64,000 nt of DNA from Bradyrhizobium sp. AUGA SZCCT0176 (GCF_018130145.1 NZ_JAFCMB010000018.1:1-64000), one strand, 5' to 3'. Positions 26,397 to 35,650 are shown, counted from the first letter of the stretch. Program-made: numbers and translations. Notes: a model not told the origin generated them from the sequence alone.

Positions 26397-27092
26397 TTAC
26401 TTCCTGGTGGCTTTTAAGAGTTCTTCTGCCCTCCTGACACCGCTCTTTGCCTTGAGTGTCAGAGCTGTTGGTTGTGGGCTCCATTCGGAAACCAGTTTTT
26501 CTGCCTTCTCAAGTTCTGGTTTGGACAACATAGCAGCCATCTCATTCACATTTTTTTGGGGCGCCAGTTTTGAGAGTTTAAAATACGCATACGATAACGA
26601 CAAATCTCTTGGCGCTCCTTTTCCCGCAGAGTACGAAATGGATAAACTATAGAGAGACTGGGGATGTCCCTGGTCGCCTGCCATCTTCCACCACTTCAGC
26701 GCCTCTTCTGAATTTCCTTGTCTGTTATACAGAATAGCAACATCGTGCTGGGCAAGCGCATAACCGGCTTTGGCAGAAACTAGCTTGTATTTTAATGCTT
26801 CATTTGTGTCAGACGTTACAACGCCCGCGCCTTGCCCGTCATAATAACAACCAAGCTTATAGGCTCCCAGCGGGTCATTAGACCCAGCGGATTTTTGAAA
26901 CCACTCAAATGCCTGCCTCCGATCTTTTTGGGTGCCGATGCCATTATTGTGCATCATGCCAACATGGTATTGCGCCTCTGCATCTCCTTTATTGGCCAAT
27001 GCGACCATCGCATTGAAGGAGTCAGCTTCATTTGCATTGGCAGGCATTGAAAGAACTAAGAGGCATGAAAAAGCTAGGGCCATAAATTTCAT
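26397..27092 (-). CDS. Sel1-repeat protein, secreted
   Basis: 231 residues. An N-terminal signal peptide (MKFMALAFSCLLVLSMPANA) is followed by Sel1/TPR-like repeats of about 36 residues: AEAQYHVGMMHNNGIGTQKD, LGAYKLGCYYDGQGAGV, ALAQHDVAILYNRQGNSEEA, PQSLYSLSISYSAGKGAPRD. Such proteins scaffold protein interactions, here in the periplasm. AAGGGGAA precedes ATG 27092. The gene is visibly richer in A and T than its neighbours, suggesting recent acquisition. It lies 81 bases downstream of the TPR gene, with which it may be co-transcribed. Confidence 0.8.
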   Translation of the reverse strand: MKFMALAFSCLLVLSMPANANEADSFNAMVALANKGDAEAQYHVGMMHNNGIGTQKDRRQAFEWFQKSAGSNDPLGAYKLGCYYDGQGAGVVTSDTNEALKYKLVSAKAGYALAQHDVAILYNRQGNSEEALKWWKMAGDQGHPQSLYSLSISYSAGKGAPRDLSLSYAYFKLSKLAPQKNVNEMAAMLSKPELEKAEKLVSEWSPQPTALTLKAKSGVRRAEELLKATRK

Positions 27093-27173
27093 GTAATTTC
27101 CCCTTTGTTGGGATTCAAACTGACTGTCCGGTTCTAACTCGCAAGCGCAATCTGGAAGCCGGGTCAAACTTGC

Positions 27174-28631
27174 TCATGGGACCACGCCAAGTGTCTTCAG
27201 CTCAGCGTTGGCGGCCTCCCACTCGTTGAAACTGTGCGGGCAATCGCTTGCCGCCAGACGGAACAGGCGAGTTGCTTCGTCTTTCAACCCCTTCGTCAAC
27301 GAGAGCTCACCGCTGTAAAAATTCGCCTCGCAGACTTGGCCATTCTTCCTGGCGGCGTGAGGATCGTCGGCGGCGGCAAGTACATCAGCAGTCGTCAGCT
27401 GGCCCATGAACAATCTGATGACAGGCGCCGGCCAGACGTTCATGTCGATCCGGGAACTGGTTTGCGCCAGGCGGCTCGGGAGATTGTTTCGCTGACTGGC
27501 GATCTCGACCCACAGGGCCAGATAGGCATTGTCCGGCGCATGCGCACTTGCCTGGTCAAGATCGGCCAGCGCCTTTTCGAACGAACCAGCAAAGAGATAT
27601 GAACGCTCGCGAGCAAAGTAGGCCAGGGGTGATTTCGGATTGAGCCTGGTCGCCTCATTGTAGTCGGTGATCGCGCGGTCGAAGTCGCCCTTGGCGTGAT
27701 AAGTAACACCTCGGCCGACGAAAGCCTTGACTGACTTTGGATCGAGCCGGATCGCCGCGTCGTAGTCGGCAACGGCGCGGTCATGGTCGCCCCTGGCGCG
27801 ATAAGCGGAACCTCGACTGTTGAAGACGGTGGCATCTTCGGGATCGATCCGGATCGCCTCACTGAAGTCGGCGATGGCACGGTCGAGGTCGCCCTGTTCG
27901 AGATAAACGTTGCCTCGCTTGTCGAAGGCCATGTCGGATTTGTGATCGAGTCGGATCGCCTCATTGAAGTCAGAGATGGCGCGGTCGTTGTCACCCTTGG
28001 CGACGAAGGCGATACCTCGACCGAGGTAGGCCTTGGCGTGTTTGGGTTCGAGCCGGATCGCCTCATTGTAGTCGACGATGGCGCGGTCGTTATCGCCCTT
28101 GTCGTGGTAGGTGCTACCCCGATTTTGGAAGGCCCTGGCGAGTTTGGGGTCGAGCCGGATCGTCTCATTGAAGTCGGCGATGGCGCGGTCGTTGTCGCCC
28201 TTGGCGTTGTAGGCGTTACCTCGATTGTTGAAGGCCATGGTGAATTTTGGGTCGAGCCGGATCGCCTCATTCAAGTCGGCGATGGCGCGGTCGTTGTCGC
28301 CCTGTTCGTTGTATGCGGCACCTCGATTGTTGAAGGCCATGGCCAATTTAGGATCGAGCCGGATCGCCTCATTCAAGTCGGCGATGGCGCGGTCGTTGTC
28401 GCCCCTGGCGCGATAAGCGAAAGCTCGATTGTTGTAGTAAGCCGCCAGATCGCGCCCTTTCGATTTCCCCGACTTGATGCCCCGGGTACAGTCAGCGATC
28501 GCAGCCTCGGGGTCCTGCGCAGAATCACACTGGTCAGCGGCGGCTGAATAATCCAGAAATGCGGCTGAATAACCCAGGAATATCGTGGCGGCAAAAAGCG
28601 CGCTCCAGAATCTCCAATCCGTGGGCCTCAT
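27174..28631 (-). CDS. Tetratricopeptide-repeat protein
   Basis: 485 residues. A hydrophobic N-terminus (FWSALFAATIFLGYSAAF) suggests export or membrane anchoring. From about residue 64 to 370 there are nine TPR units of 34 residues with the recurring core GDNDRAIADLNEAIRLDPK. Several units are nearly identical at DNA level with a 102-base period (about 27530-28440), so unit number can change by recombination. The C-terminal 110 residues are not repetitive. AGGGGAAA precedes the ATG at 28631, like the Sel1 gene. Partner unknown. Confidence 0.85.
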   Translation of the reverse strand: MRPTDWRFWSALFAATIFLGYSAAFLDYSAAADQCDSAQDPEAAIADCTRGIKSGKSKGRDLAAYYNNRAFAYRARGDNDRAIADLNEAIRLDPKLAMAFNNRGAAYNEQGDNDRAIADLNEAIRLDPKFTMAFNNRGNAYNAKGDNDRAIADFNETIRLDPKLARAFQNRGSTYHDKGDNDRAIVDYNEAIRLEPKHAKAYLGRGIAFVAKGDNDRAISDFNEAIRLDHKSDMAFDKRGNVYLEQGDLDRAIADFSEAIRIDPEDATVFNSRGSAYRARGDHDRAVADYDAAIRLDPKSVKAFVGRGVTYHAKGDFDRAITDYNEATRLNPKSPLAYFARERSYLFAGSFEKALADLDQASAHAPDNAYLALWVEIASQRNNLPSRLAQTSSRIDMNVWPAPVIRLFMGQLTTADVLAAADDPHAARKNGQVCEANFYSGELSLTKGLKDEATRLFRLAASDCPHSFNEWEAANAELKTLGVVP

Positions 28632-28862
28632 GCCATTTCCCCTGGGCGAACTTTGAAATCCTGGGGTTTGTATCGGAATTTGGCGTTCTGGTTCACATTC
28701 AGCCAGACAAAGTCACTTACTATTGGGTCTATCGCGTCGATTTTGGCAAGTCGGCGGCATGTCCGGTTTGCGGCTAACCCCGGAAGTCAGCGTTCAAACC
28801 CGCCGCAATCCAGGTTTGGCTGCGCTAATGAGTCCACGGCCTATGGCCACCGAAACGGTCTC

Positions 28863-29579
28863 CTAAACCCCGAGATAGGCGCGCTGAACGTAATCGCTCT
28901 TCGCAAGCTCAGCGCCGGGACCGCTGAGCGCGATCCGCCCGTTCTCCAGCACATAGGCGTAGTGGCAGAGCCGGAGCGCCAAATTGGCATTCTGTTCGAC
29001 CAGCACGATCGACAGGCCCTGCTCCCGGTTGATCGTCTCGATCAGGCGGCCGATCTCCTGCACCATGATAGGCGCGAGCCCGAGCGACGGCTCGTCCAGC
29101 AACAGCACCTTCGGCGCCGCCATCAACGCCCGCGCAATCGCCAGCATCTGCTGCTCGCCGCCGGACAGCAGGCCTGCCATCTGGTCGCGGCGCTGCCTGA
29201 GTTTTGGAAAGAAGCCGAACATCCGTTCCACGGAAGCATGCAGGCTGCTGCCTTGCGGCTGCAAATACCCGCCCACGAGCAGATTGTCGTGGACGGTCAT
29301 CCGCGGGAACACGCGGCGTCCCTCCGGCGACAACGCAATGCCTTGCGAGACGATATCCGGCGGTGACATCTTGTCGATCCGCACACCACCAAAACTGATC
29401 TCGCCCTGGCTCGGCGATCGCAATCCCATGATCGCCCGCAACGTGCTGGTCTTGCCGGCGCCGTTGCTGCCGACCAATGAGACGATCTGCGCCGGCGCGA
29501 CATCGAGGCTGATGCCAGAGATGGCAACCCGATGGCCGTATTCGACGTGAATGTCACGTACCTGAAGCGCCTTGCTCAT
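28863..29579 (-). CDS. livF: Second Liv-type ABC transporter ATPase, LivF-like
   Basis: 238 residues: Walker A GSNGAGKTST, signature LLSGGEQQM, Walker B VLLLDEPSLGLAP. The start at 29579 overlaps the livG stop by ATGA. It is the last gene of the second importer operon (livK-H-M-G-F, 33447 to 28863) and is only moderately similar to the first copy at 3830-4546. The adjacent PrpB/PrpF-type enzymes suggest the importer brings in a carboxylate. Confidence 0.92.
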   Translation of the reverse strand: MSKALQVRDIHVEYGHRVAISGISLDVAPAQIVSLVGSNGAGKTSTLRAIMGLRSPSQGEISFGGVRIDKMSPPDIVSQGIALSPEGRRVFPRMTVHDNLLVGGYLQPQGSSLHASVERMFGFFPKLRQRRDQMAGLLSGGEQQMLAIARALMAAPKVLLLDEPSLGLAPIMVQEIGRLIETINREQGLSIVLVEQNANLALRLCHYAYVLENGRIALSGPGAELAKSDYVQRAYLGV

Positions 29580-30352
29580 GCTGCTTCCTCGGCGCCGAGA
29601 TAGGCCTGTATCACGCTGCGATTGGCGCGGATTTCCGAAGGTATACCCTCGGCAATCTTTTCGCCGTGGTCCAGCACGACAAGCCGGTCGCACAACCCCA
29701 TCACCAGCCGCATGTGGTGCTCGACCAGCAGCACCGAGATGTTCTCCGTCTTGTGCAGGTCCTTGATCAACCGGCCGAACTCGGCGGCTTCTTCCGGGTT
29801 CAATCCAGCCACCGGTTCATCGAGCATCAGCAGCTTGGGACGCGCGGCAAGCGCGATGGCAACACCGAGCCGACGCTGACCACCATATGACAGTTCTCCA
29901 GCGCGGCGCTGGCGGAACTGAAGCAAAGACAGGCGTTCGAGCAAAAGCTCGCACCGGCTTCGGGTCGCCGACAGCGCCGCACGTGCGGCGCGGGTGTTGA
30001 AAATCGAACCCAGCATCGAGACCGGCGTGGTCGCAAACGCGCCACGCATGACATTCTCGATGACCGTGGCATCCGGGAAAATCGTCGTGGCCTGGAACGT
30101 CCGCACCAATCCCTCGCTGACGATCGCGCTCGGCTTCTTGCCGACAATGCTGCGCTGCTCGAAGCGAATGGCGCCCGCCGACGGCGACATGACCCCGCTG
30201 ACGACATTAAAGCAGGTCGTCTTTCCGGCGCCGTTGGGGCCGATCAACCCGACGATCTCACCTGACTTGATCGAGAACGAAACGTCCTTCAGCGCATTCA
30301 GGCCGCCGAACCGCCGGCTGATCGCATCCACTTCCAGCAATGCAGCGCTCAT
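29576..30352 (-). CDS. livG: Second Liv-type ABC transporter ATPase, LivG-like
   Basis: 258 residues: Walker A GPNGAGKTT, signature region LSYGGQRRLGVA, Walker B LLMLDEPVAGLNP, and the LivG C-terminal tail AYLGAEEAA. The start at 30352 overlaps the livM stop by ATGA, so the 28 additional upstream codons are rejected. Confidence 0.92.
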   Translation of the reverse strand: MSAALLEVDAISRRFGGLNALKDVSFSIKSGEIVGLIGPNGAGKTTCFNVVSGVMSPSAGAIRFEQRSIVGKKPSAIVSEGLVRTFQATTIFPDATVIENVMRGAFATTPVSMLGSIFNTRAARAALSATRSRCELLLERLSLLQFRQRRAGELSYGGQRRLGVAIALAARPKLLMLDEPVAGLNPEEAAEFGRLIKDLHKTENISVLLVEHHMRLVMGLCDRLVVLDHGEKIAEGIPSEIRANRSVIQAYLGAEEAA

Positions 30353-31356
30353 TTCGGCGTCTCCGTCTCCGAGCCCTTGCTGAAGAAGGATCGTCCGATC
30401 GAGACGAGACCGTTCGGGATGAACAGCAATACGCAAAGCAGTATCACGCCGTAGATAATGTGCTGCGCACCGACGAAGCCGCGCAACAGCTCCGGCAGAG
30501 GCGTCAGGAACAAAGCGCCAAGGACGCCGCCGATCATCGTGTGACGCCCGCCGACGACGAGCATGGTGATGTACGCGATCGAGTCGTTGAACGTGAAACT
30601 GTCCGGCGACAGAAAGCGGATGTAGTGGACCATCGCCGCACCGGCGGCCCCTGCGATGCCGCTGCCCAGCGCAAAGGCGACGATCTGGTAACGGCTCACA
30701 TCGATGCCGCTCGATTCGGCGAGGCGCACATTCTCCGCGATGGAACGAAACGCCCGTCCGTATTGCGAGCGCATCAGGGCCCAGACAAACGTCACGACGA
30801 TAATGAAGGCGGCGAGTGCGAAATAGTAGAAGCGCAGGCGCGTCGAGAGCGGAAGGCCGAAAATCGATATGGCGGGAATCCCGAGCAGCCCGTTGGCGCC
30901 GTGGGTGACACTCTCCCAGTTCAGCACGATCAGCGTGAAAACCTGTCCCGCCAGAAACGTGACCAGCACGAAATAGACGCCGCGCAGCCGAAGCAATACC
31001 TTGCCGAGCAGCACCGCCGCCAGCCCCGTCACAAGCCCGGCCAGAACAATGCCGAGGATCGGCGGAAGCTTGAAGCTCAGCGCGGCCAGAGCCGAGACGT
31101 AGGCGCCCGCGGCCACGAACGCCGCGTGTCCGAGCGATATCTGCCCGACCGACGCAATCAAGCCCAGGCTGACCGCGAAGATCGAATTGAGCAGCATCAG
31201 GTTCGCCAGATGGATGTAGAACTGGTTTGTCGTGAGCTGCGGCAGGACGAGAGCCGCCGCGAGCACCACGACCAGCGCGATACCTGGCAGCAAACGGCGA
31301 CGTGGCGCGAGGCGTGGCCCATCGCGGCCGATGGCGGCGGTGGATGATCCCTCCAA
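30349..31356 (-). CDS. livM: Second Liv-type ABC permease, LivM-like
   Basis: 335 residues, hydrophobic, with the LivM segment LGLIASVGQISLGHAAF (about residues 64-80). The start is TTG at 31356, supported by GGGAGG six bases upstream, within the short space after the livH stop; no ATG fits. It forms the pore with the upstream LivH. Confidence 0.9.
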   Translation of the reverse strand: MEGSSTAAIGRDGPRLAPRRRLLPGIALVVVLAAALVLPQLTTNQFYIHLANLMLLNSIFAVSLGLIASVGQISLGHAAFVAAGAYVSALAALSFKLPPILGIVLAGLVTGLAAVLLGKVLLRLRGVYFVLVTFLAGQVFTLIVLNWESVTHGANGLLGIPAISIFGLPLSTRLRFYYFALAAFIIVVTFVWALMRSQYGRAFRSIAENVRLAESSGIDVSRYQIVAFALGSGIAGAAGAAMVHYIRFLSPDSFTFNDSIAYITMLVVGGRHTMIGGVLGALFLTPLPELLRGFVGAQHIIYGVILLCVLLFIPNGLVSIGRSFFSKGSETETPK

Positions 31357-31357
31357 G

Positions 31358-32233
31358 TCAGGCCTCCCTTTGTCCCAAAAGGCCGGCGGGCCGAACCAGC
31401 AAGATCAGAATGACCAGCAGAAGCTGCAGAATGTCCGAAACCAGCGACCCGAAGATCGTGGCGGTGAAGCTCTCGATCATGCCGAGCAGAAGGCCGCCGA
31501 CCACCGCGCCCGGGACCGAGCCAAGACCGCCGAGAATGACGACCACGAAGGCCTTGAGCATCGGCGTGAGGCCGACAAAGGGCGAGACCGAGAACACCGG
31601 CCCCATCAGCGCCCCGGCCAGCGCCGCGAGCGCGACGCTCATGCCGAAGGCCAGCGGATAGATGTAGTTGACGCGGATGCCCTGGATCAGCGCGGTCTCG
31701 GTATCCTGGGCGACCGCCCGCATCGCCCGCCCCAGCCGCGTTCGCTGCATGAAAAGCCAGAACGCGGTAAAGATCAGCGCGGCTGCTGCGATGACGACAA
31801 GCCGCGACCAGGGAAAACTGAAGGGACCGATCGCCAGCGTGCCCGTCACGATATCGGGCATCGCGCGCGGCTGGGGTCCCCACAGCAGGACGGCGCCGTT
31901 CTGAATGATCACCGAGATCGCAAGCGTCGCGATCATCCCCGACATCTCATCCGAACGAAACGGCTGGATCAACGTGCGTTCGACCAGCATGCCGAGAATG
32001 CCGATCGTCAGCGCCGCGATCAAAAGGCAGACGACGAACGGGATCTCCCAATAGACGTAGGTGAAGAATCCCGTAAAGGCGCCGAGCATATAGAATTCGC
32101 CATGCGCGAAATTCACCACGCGCATGATCCCGAACACCAGCGTGAAACCGACCGCCATCAGCATGTACATAGCGCCGATGACGAGACCGTTCAGCACAGC
32201 CTGCGCAAGAAGTATCGAATAGTCCAAACCCAT
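31358..32233 (-). CDS. livH: Second Liv-type ABC permease, LivH-like
   Basis: 291 residues, hydrophobic, with VGFTLVFGIMRVVNFAHGEF (residues 27-46), the LivH signature. It ends 2 bases before the livM start. The gap of 47 bases upstream separates it from the binding-protein gene. Confidence 0.92.
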   Translation of the reverse strand: MGLDYSILLAQAVLNGLVIGAMYMLMAVGFTLVFGIMRVVNFAHGEFYMLGAFTGFFTYVYWEIPFVVCLLIAALTIGILGMLVERTLIQPFRSDEMSGMIATLAISVIIQNGAVLLWGPQPRAMPDIVTGTLAIGPFSFPWSRLVVIAAAALIFTAFWLFMQRTRLGRAMRAVAQDTETALIQGIRVNYIYPLAFGMSVALAALAGALMGPVFSVSPFVGLTPMLKAFVVVILGGLGSVPGAVVGGLLLGMIESFTATIFGSLVSDILQLLLVILILLVRPAGLLGQREA

Positions 32234-32280
32234 TCTCCCGCGTCAGGCGGCGTCCATTTTCCCGGAGATGCCTGCGACGT

Positions 32281-33447
32281 TCATTCACAGACCTTGGGCG
32301 TGCACTTGGCCACGACCTGCGCCGCGCCGCCCTTGAGCAGCGCCACGTAGAATGGCGCGTCGAGCTGCTGGTTCGATTTCCACTGCGCTTCGCCGATCCA
32401 GTTCACCTTGCCGAGCACGGTTTCGAAATCCTTCAGGCCAAGCAACGCTTCGCGTACCTTGTCGCTATCCGTCACCGTTCCCGACTTCTGCATCGCAGCG
32501 AACGCCATCTGCACGTTGGCGTAGAAGAACGGGCTGAAGGCGTTCAGCGGCGTCTTGTACTTTGTCTCGAAGCGCTTGGTGTATTCCTGGATCGCCGGGG
32601 AATCCGTATTGATCGGCTGATGGACGTAGACGTTCTCGGTGGCATCCTTGCCGGCAACCTTCAGGATATCCGCGGTGGCGTCGCCGCCGGTCCGGATGAT
32701 CGGCCCCTTGAAGCCAAGTTCACGAAGCTGCTTGACCAGCAATCCCGCGGTCTGCGGCGCGTTGCCGTTGAGTTCAAAGGCATCGATGCCCTTCGCCAGC
32801 ACGCGCGTCAGCAGCGGCACGAAATCGACGCGCTCGCGCTCGAAGAACTCCTTGGCAACGAATTTGGCACCGACCGCCTCATAGGCAGCTTCGTTGGCGG
32901 CTCCGACCTGCTGACCGGACTCGTCGTTCGGGAACAAGCCGCCGATCTTCCTGGCGCCCAACTTCTGCACCACCCACTTGATTTGCGGATCGGAGAACAC
33001 GTCCGACGGGATCACCGGACGGAAGCTGTACTTGTATTCGGCCGACAGCGCCTTCGGGGTGAAGGCCATGGTCATGGTGATGACCTTGTTTTCCGTGCTG
33101 ACGGGAAGAAGCGCCAGCGCCGGCGCCGATCCGAGCGGACCGACCACGAACTTGATGCTGTCGTCGAACACCATGCGGTTGAACGCGGTCAGCGCGTCCG
33201 CCGCCTTGTAGTGGTCGTCATAGGCGACGATCTCGACCTTGTACTTCTTGCCGCCGACCTCCAGTCCGCCCTTGCTGTTGACGTCTTCAGCGGCGAGTTC
33301 GGCCGCGCCCTGCATCGCCATCCCCCACGCGGTTCCGGCGCCGGAAAGCGTCGCCAGAACGCCGAGCTTCAACGTTTGCGCCGAAGCCGAGTATGAGGAA
33401 ACAGCGCAAGCCGTCGAAAGAAGCGCGACCTTCAAAAATCCACGCAT
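32281..33447 (-). CDS. livK: Second ABC transporter substrate-binding protein, LivK-like
   Basis: 388 residues. The Sec signal peptide (MRGFLKVALLSTACAVSSYS, cleavage after SASA) marks it periplasmic; LKLGVLATLSGAGTAWG opens the periplasmic binding fold. Ligand unknown; the neighbouring lyase and isomerase suggest a di- or tricarboxylate or its precursor. GGGAGGTAGCC precedes the ATG at 33447. It heads the leftward operon and faces the PrpB-like gene across a gap with palindromic sites. Confidence 0.9.
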   Translation of the reverse strand: MRGFLKVALLSTACAVSSYSASAQTLKLGVLATLSGAGTAWGMAMQGAAELAAEDVNSKGGLEVGGKKYKVEIVAYDDHYKAADALTAFNRMVFDDSIKFVVGPLGSAPALALLPVSTENKVITMTMAFTPKALSAEYKYSFRPVIPSDVFSDPQIKWVVQKLGARKIGGLFPNDESGQQVGAANEAAYEAVGAKFVAKEFFERERVDFVPLLTRVLAKGIDAFELNGNAPQTAGLLVKQLRELGFKGPIIRTGGDATADILKVAGKDATENVYVHQPINTDSPAIQEYTKRFETKYKTPLNAFSPFFYANVQMAFAAMQKSGTVTDSDKVREALLGLKDFETVLGKVNWIGEAQWKSNQQLDAPFYVALLKGGAAQVVAKCTPKVCE

Positions 33448-33559
33448 GGCTACCTCCCTGGTGTCGGGGAGCAGCTTGCTGCCAACCCCTCTCGATTTTT
33501 CTGTTGCTTTCGTCCGCGCCCCTGTCGGGCGACGGGATGGCGGAACCTATCTTAGGGAA

Positions 33560-33585
33560 TTGACTAAAGTCAACTGTTGACAGTT
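33560..33585. promoter_or_regulatory. Palindromic operator cluster between livK and the PrpB-like gene
   Basis: Three alternating half-sites occur: TTGAC (33560-33564), GTCAA (33569-33573), TTGAC (33577-33581). Inside them AACTGT-TG-ACAGTT (33572-33585) is a perfect palindrome. The same AACTGT-N2-ACAGTT pattern recurs at 38750-38765 and, less perfectly, at 35637-35650. FCD-type GntR repressors bind sites with a GT-N2-AC core, and two such genes are in the cluster. Confidence 0.6.
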
Positions 33586-33688
33586 TGAGGCCCATGCAGG
33601 AAACATTCCTGACCGCCCCCGTTCGGGCGACGACGCAAGCAGGCATGACGGATATGATCAGGAACGAAACAGACCAGGCGGGAGCCAA

Positions 33689-34618
33689 ATGACATATCTC
33701 GTCGCCAATGACCTGCCGACGCTGGCCGCCGGCGAGCGCTTCCGGAAACTATTGCAGCGTCCCGGCATCCTGCAGATTCCCGGAGCCCATTGCGGCCTCG
33801 CCGCGTTGCAGGCCAAGGCCGCGCAGTTTGAAGCGCTGTATCTGTCGGGAGCGGCGATGTCCGCGTCGATGGGGCTTCCGGACCTCGGCATCCTCACGAT
33901 CGACGACGTCTGCTTCTTCGTCCGGCAGGTTTCCCGCGCGTCGCAACTTCCCGTGCTGGTGGATGGCGATACCGGCTTTGGCGAAGCGCTGAACGTGATG
34001 AACATGGTGCGGGCGTTCGAAGACGCGGGCGCTGCGGCCGTCCAGATCGAGGATCAGATCCTGCCGAAGAAGTGCGGCCATCTCAACGACAAGAAGCTGA
34101 TCGCGCCGGAGGATATGGCGGCCAAAATCGCGGCCGCCGCCAAGGCGCGGCGGCATCTCTACATCGTGGCCCGCACCGATGCGGCCGCGGATGAAGGGCT
34201 CGACAGCGCCATCAACCGGGCCCGGCTATATGTCGAAGCCGGCGCTGACGCGATCTTCCCTGAGGCGCTGCATGACCCGGAAGCGTTCCGCAAATTTTCC
34301 GAGACCATCAAGGTGCCGCTGCTGGCCAATATGACCGAGTTTGGACGAACGCCGTTCATGACGGCGTCCGAGTTCGAGGCGCTCGGCTACAAGATGGTGA
34401 TCTGGCCGGTCAGCGCGCTTCGCGTGGCCGCAAAGGCGCAGGCCGAACTGTATGACGGCATCCGCAAAGATGGCGGCACCCACCGCCTGATCGATCGCAT
34501 GCAAACGCGGGCCGAACTATACGCGACCATCGGTTATCACGAATATGAGGCCCTCGATTCATCGATCATCACGTCGATCACGCCCGAAGGAATGCCGCAG
34601 AAGCAAACCGGTCGATGA
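33689..34618 (+). CDS. Isocitrate lyase/PEP mutase-family lyase, methylisocitrate-lyase-like (PrpB-like)
   Basis: 309 residues. VDGDTGFGEA (Mg site, about 91-100), KKCGH (catalytic Cys loop, about 129-133) and ARTDA (about 158) are hallmarks of methylisocitrate or dimethylmalate lyase. These cleave a 2-hydroxy acid to pyruvate (or another keto acid) plus succinate or propionate. GGGAG precedes the ATG. No methylcitrate synthase gene is present, so this is not a plain propionate operon; the PrpF- and PrpD-like genes downstream suggest a related substrate. Confidence 0.88.
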   Translation: MTYLVANDLPTLAAGERFRKLLQRPGILQIPGAHCGLAALQAKAAQFEALYLSGAAMSASMGLPDLGILTIDDVCFFVRQVSRASQLPVLVDGDTGFGEALNVMNMVRAFEDAGAAAVQIEDQILPKKCGHLNDKKLIAPEDMAAKIAAAAKARRHLYIVARTDAAADEGLDSAINRARLYVEAGADAIFPEALHDPEAFRKFSETIKVPLLANMTEFGRTPFMTASEFEALGYKMVIWPVSALRVAAKAQAELYDGIRKDGGTHRLIDRMQTRAELYATIGYHEYEALDSSIITSITPEGMPQKQTGR

Positions 34619-34634
34619 AAGCGGCGGCTGGAGG

Positions 34635-35405
34635 CTATCTGCGCGACTGAACCGCGGCCTTGCTTTTGCCTGTCCACGCCGTACCTGCCTTCGGCTTCCG
34701 GACGGGCGGCGCGACTTCTTGCCGGGCGGCCGCTTCCCTCATCTGCTCCTCGACATACTGGCGGGCGTTGCTGATATGCAGCCGCATCTTGCGTTCGGCT
34801 TCCACGGAATCCCGCCGCATTAGCGCAGCGACGATGTCCTTGTGCTCACGCAGAGCCTGTTTGGCGCGCCCCGGTTTTGTACTCGATTTGTAGCGGTAGA
34901 CCCGAAGCAGATAATAGAGGTCCTCGCACAGCATCTGGACCAGCCGTGCATTGCGGCTGCCCTTGACGATGCGAAAGTGGAAATCGAAGTCCTTCGACTC
35001 CTGATAATAGCCGGTGCCTTCCTGGACGCTTTTCTGCTGCTGGTGCTGGTCCAGCAGCTCGGAAAGCGCCTCCAGCTCATCATCCGTCATATGCTGGGCC
35101 GCGAGCCCGCATGCCATCCCTTCCAGCGCTTCGCGAACCTGCAGCACTTCATACAGATCGCTCGGCGACAGGCTTGCGACGCGGACGCCGATGTTGGGTG
35201 TCCGCTGCAGCAGCTTTCGGCCTTCGAGCCGGCGGATGGCTTCGCGCAATGGACCCCGGCTGACGCCGAGCGAGGCGGCAAGCGCCTGCTCGCTGATCTT
35301 GCTGCCCGGCTGCAGGTCTCCGCTCATGATCGCCGCCTCGATCCGCTCGGCGAGCGCATCCACCAGCGACTGGGCAGAGACCTTGTTGCTCAAGATGCCG
35401 TTCAT
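34635..35405 (-). CDS. GntR-family regulator, FCD subfamily
   Basis: 256 residues. Residues 10-80 form the winged helix (EQALAASLGVSRGPLREAIR), and about 90-220 the FCD ligand domain with metal-binding His in FHFRIVKGSRN and EHKDI. The C-terminal 30 residues are basic and Pro-rich. FCD regulators usually repress operons for acid uptake and breakdown and are released by a carboxylate ligand. It lies convergent to the PrpB-like gene and is a good candidate to bind the AACTGT-N2-ACAGTT sites. Confidence 0.9.
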   Translation of the reverse strand: MNGILSNKVSAQSLVDALAERIEAAIMSGDLQPGSKISEQALAASLGVSRGPLREAIRRLEGRKLLQRTPNIGVRVASLSPSDLYEVLQVREALEGMACGLAAQHMTDDELEALSELLDQHQQQKSVQEGTGYYQESKDFDFHFRIVKGSRNARLVQMLCEDLYYLLRVYRYKSSTKPGRAKQALREHKDIVAALMRRDSVEAERKMRLHISNARQYVEEQMREAAARQEVAPPVRKPKAGTAWTGKSKAAVQSRR

Positions 35406-35481
35406 GAAAGCCTTTCGATACCGCTCCCGTGGGAGCCCGCACAGACGCCTGCCGGCTCGCTCTCAGCCAAGCCCTTGTACT

Positions 35482-35590
35482 TACTAGAGCCTTTTCCGTT
35501 CCGATGGAATCGGAACGGGGCTCTAATTCTTGTTTTGACGCGTTTTCTTGACGCGAACCGGTGTCCACTTCGCTGGAAAACGCTCTAGTA
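35482..35590. repeat. Hairpin repeat element, copy 2, with terminal inverted repeats
   Basis: 109 bases bounded by TACTAGAGC (35482-35490) and GCTCTAGTA (35582-35590), a perfect 9-bp inverted repeat. Inside is a 10-bp hairpin (35496-35505 with 35509-35518, loop GGA) and the GCGTTTTC / GAAAACGC pair (35540-35547, 35576-35583). It matches copy 1 at 3721-3814 in layout. It sits between a candidate operator (35637) and the GntR gene start (35405). Confidence 0.75.
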
Positions 35591-35636
35591 TGTCCCTTCG
35601 TGAAGGACAATCAATCGTGGAAACCTGCGTTCCCGC

Positions 35637-35650
35637 AACTGTATACAACT
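35637..35650. promoter_or_regulatory. Third copy of the regional palindrome, imperfect
   Basis: AACTGT-AT-ACAACT, with TGTATACA (35640-35647) as a perfect core. It lies at the very end of the PrpF-like gene, upstream of the FCD GntR gene, from which it is separated by the repeat element. Probably an autoregulatory site; inferred from its likeness to the sites at 33572 and 38750. Confidence 0.45.

Noticed and set aside
27530..28440. Regular DNA repeats that might suggest a CRISPR or satellite array
   Set aside because: The period is 102 bases and in frame with TPR units of 34 residues; it is coding.
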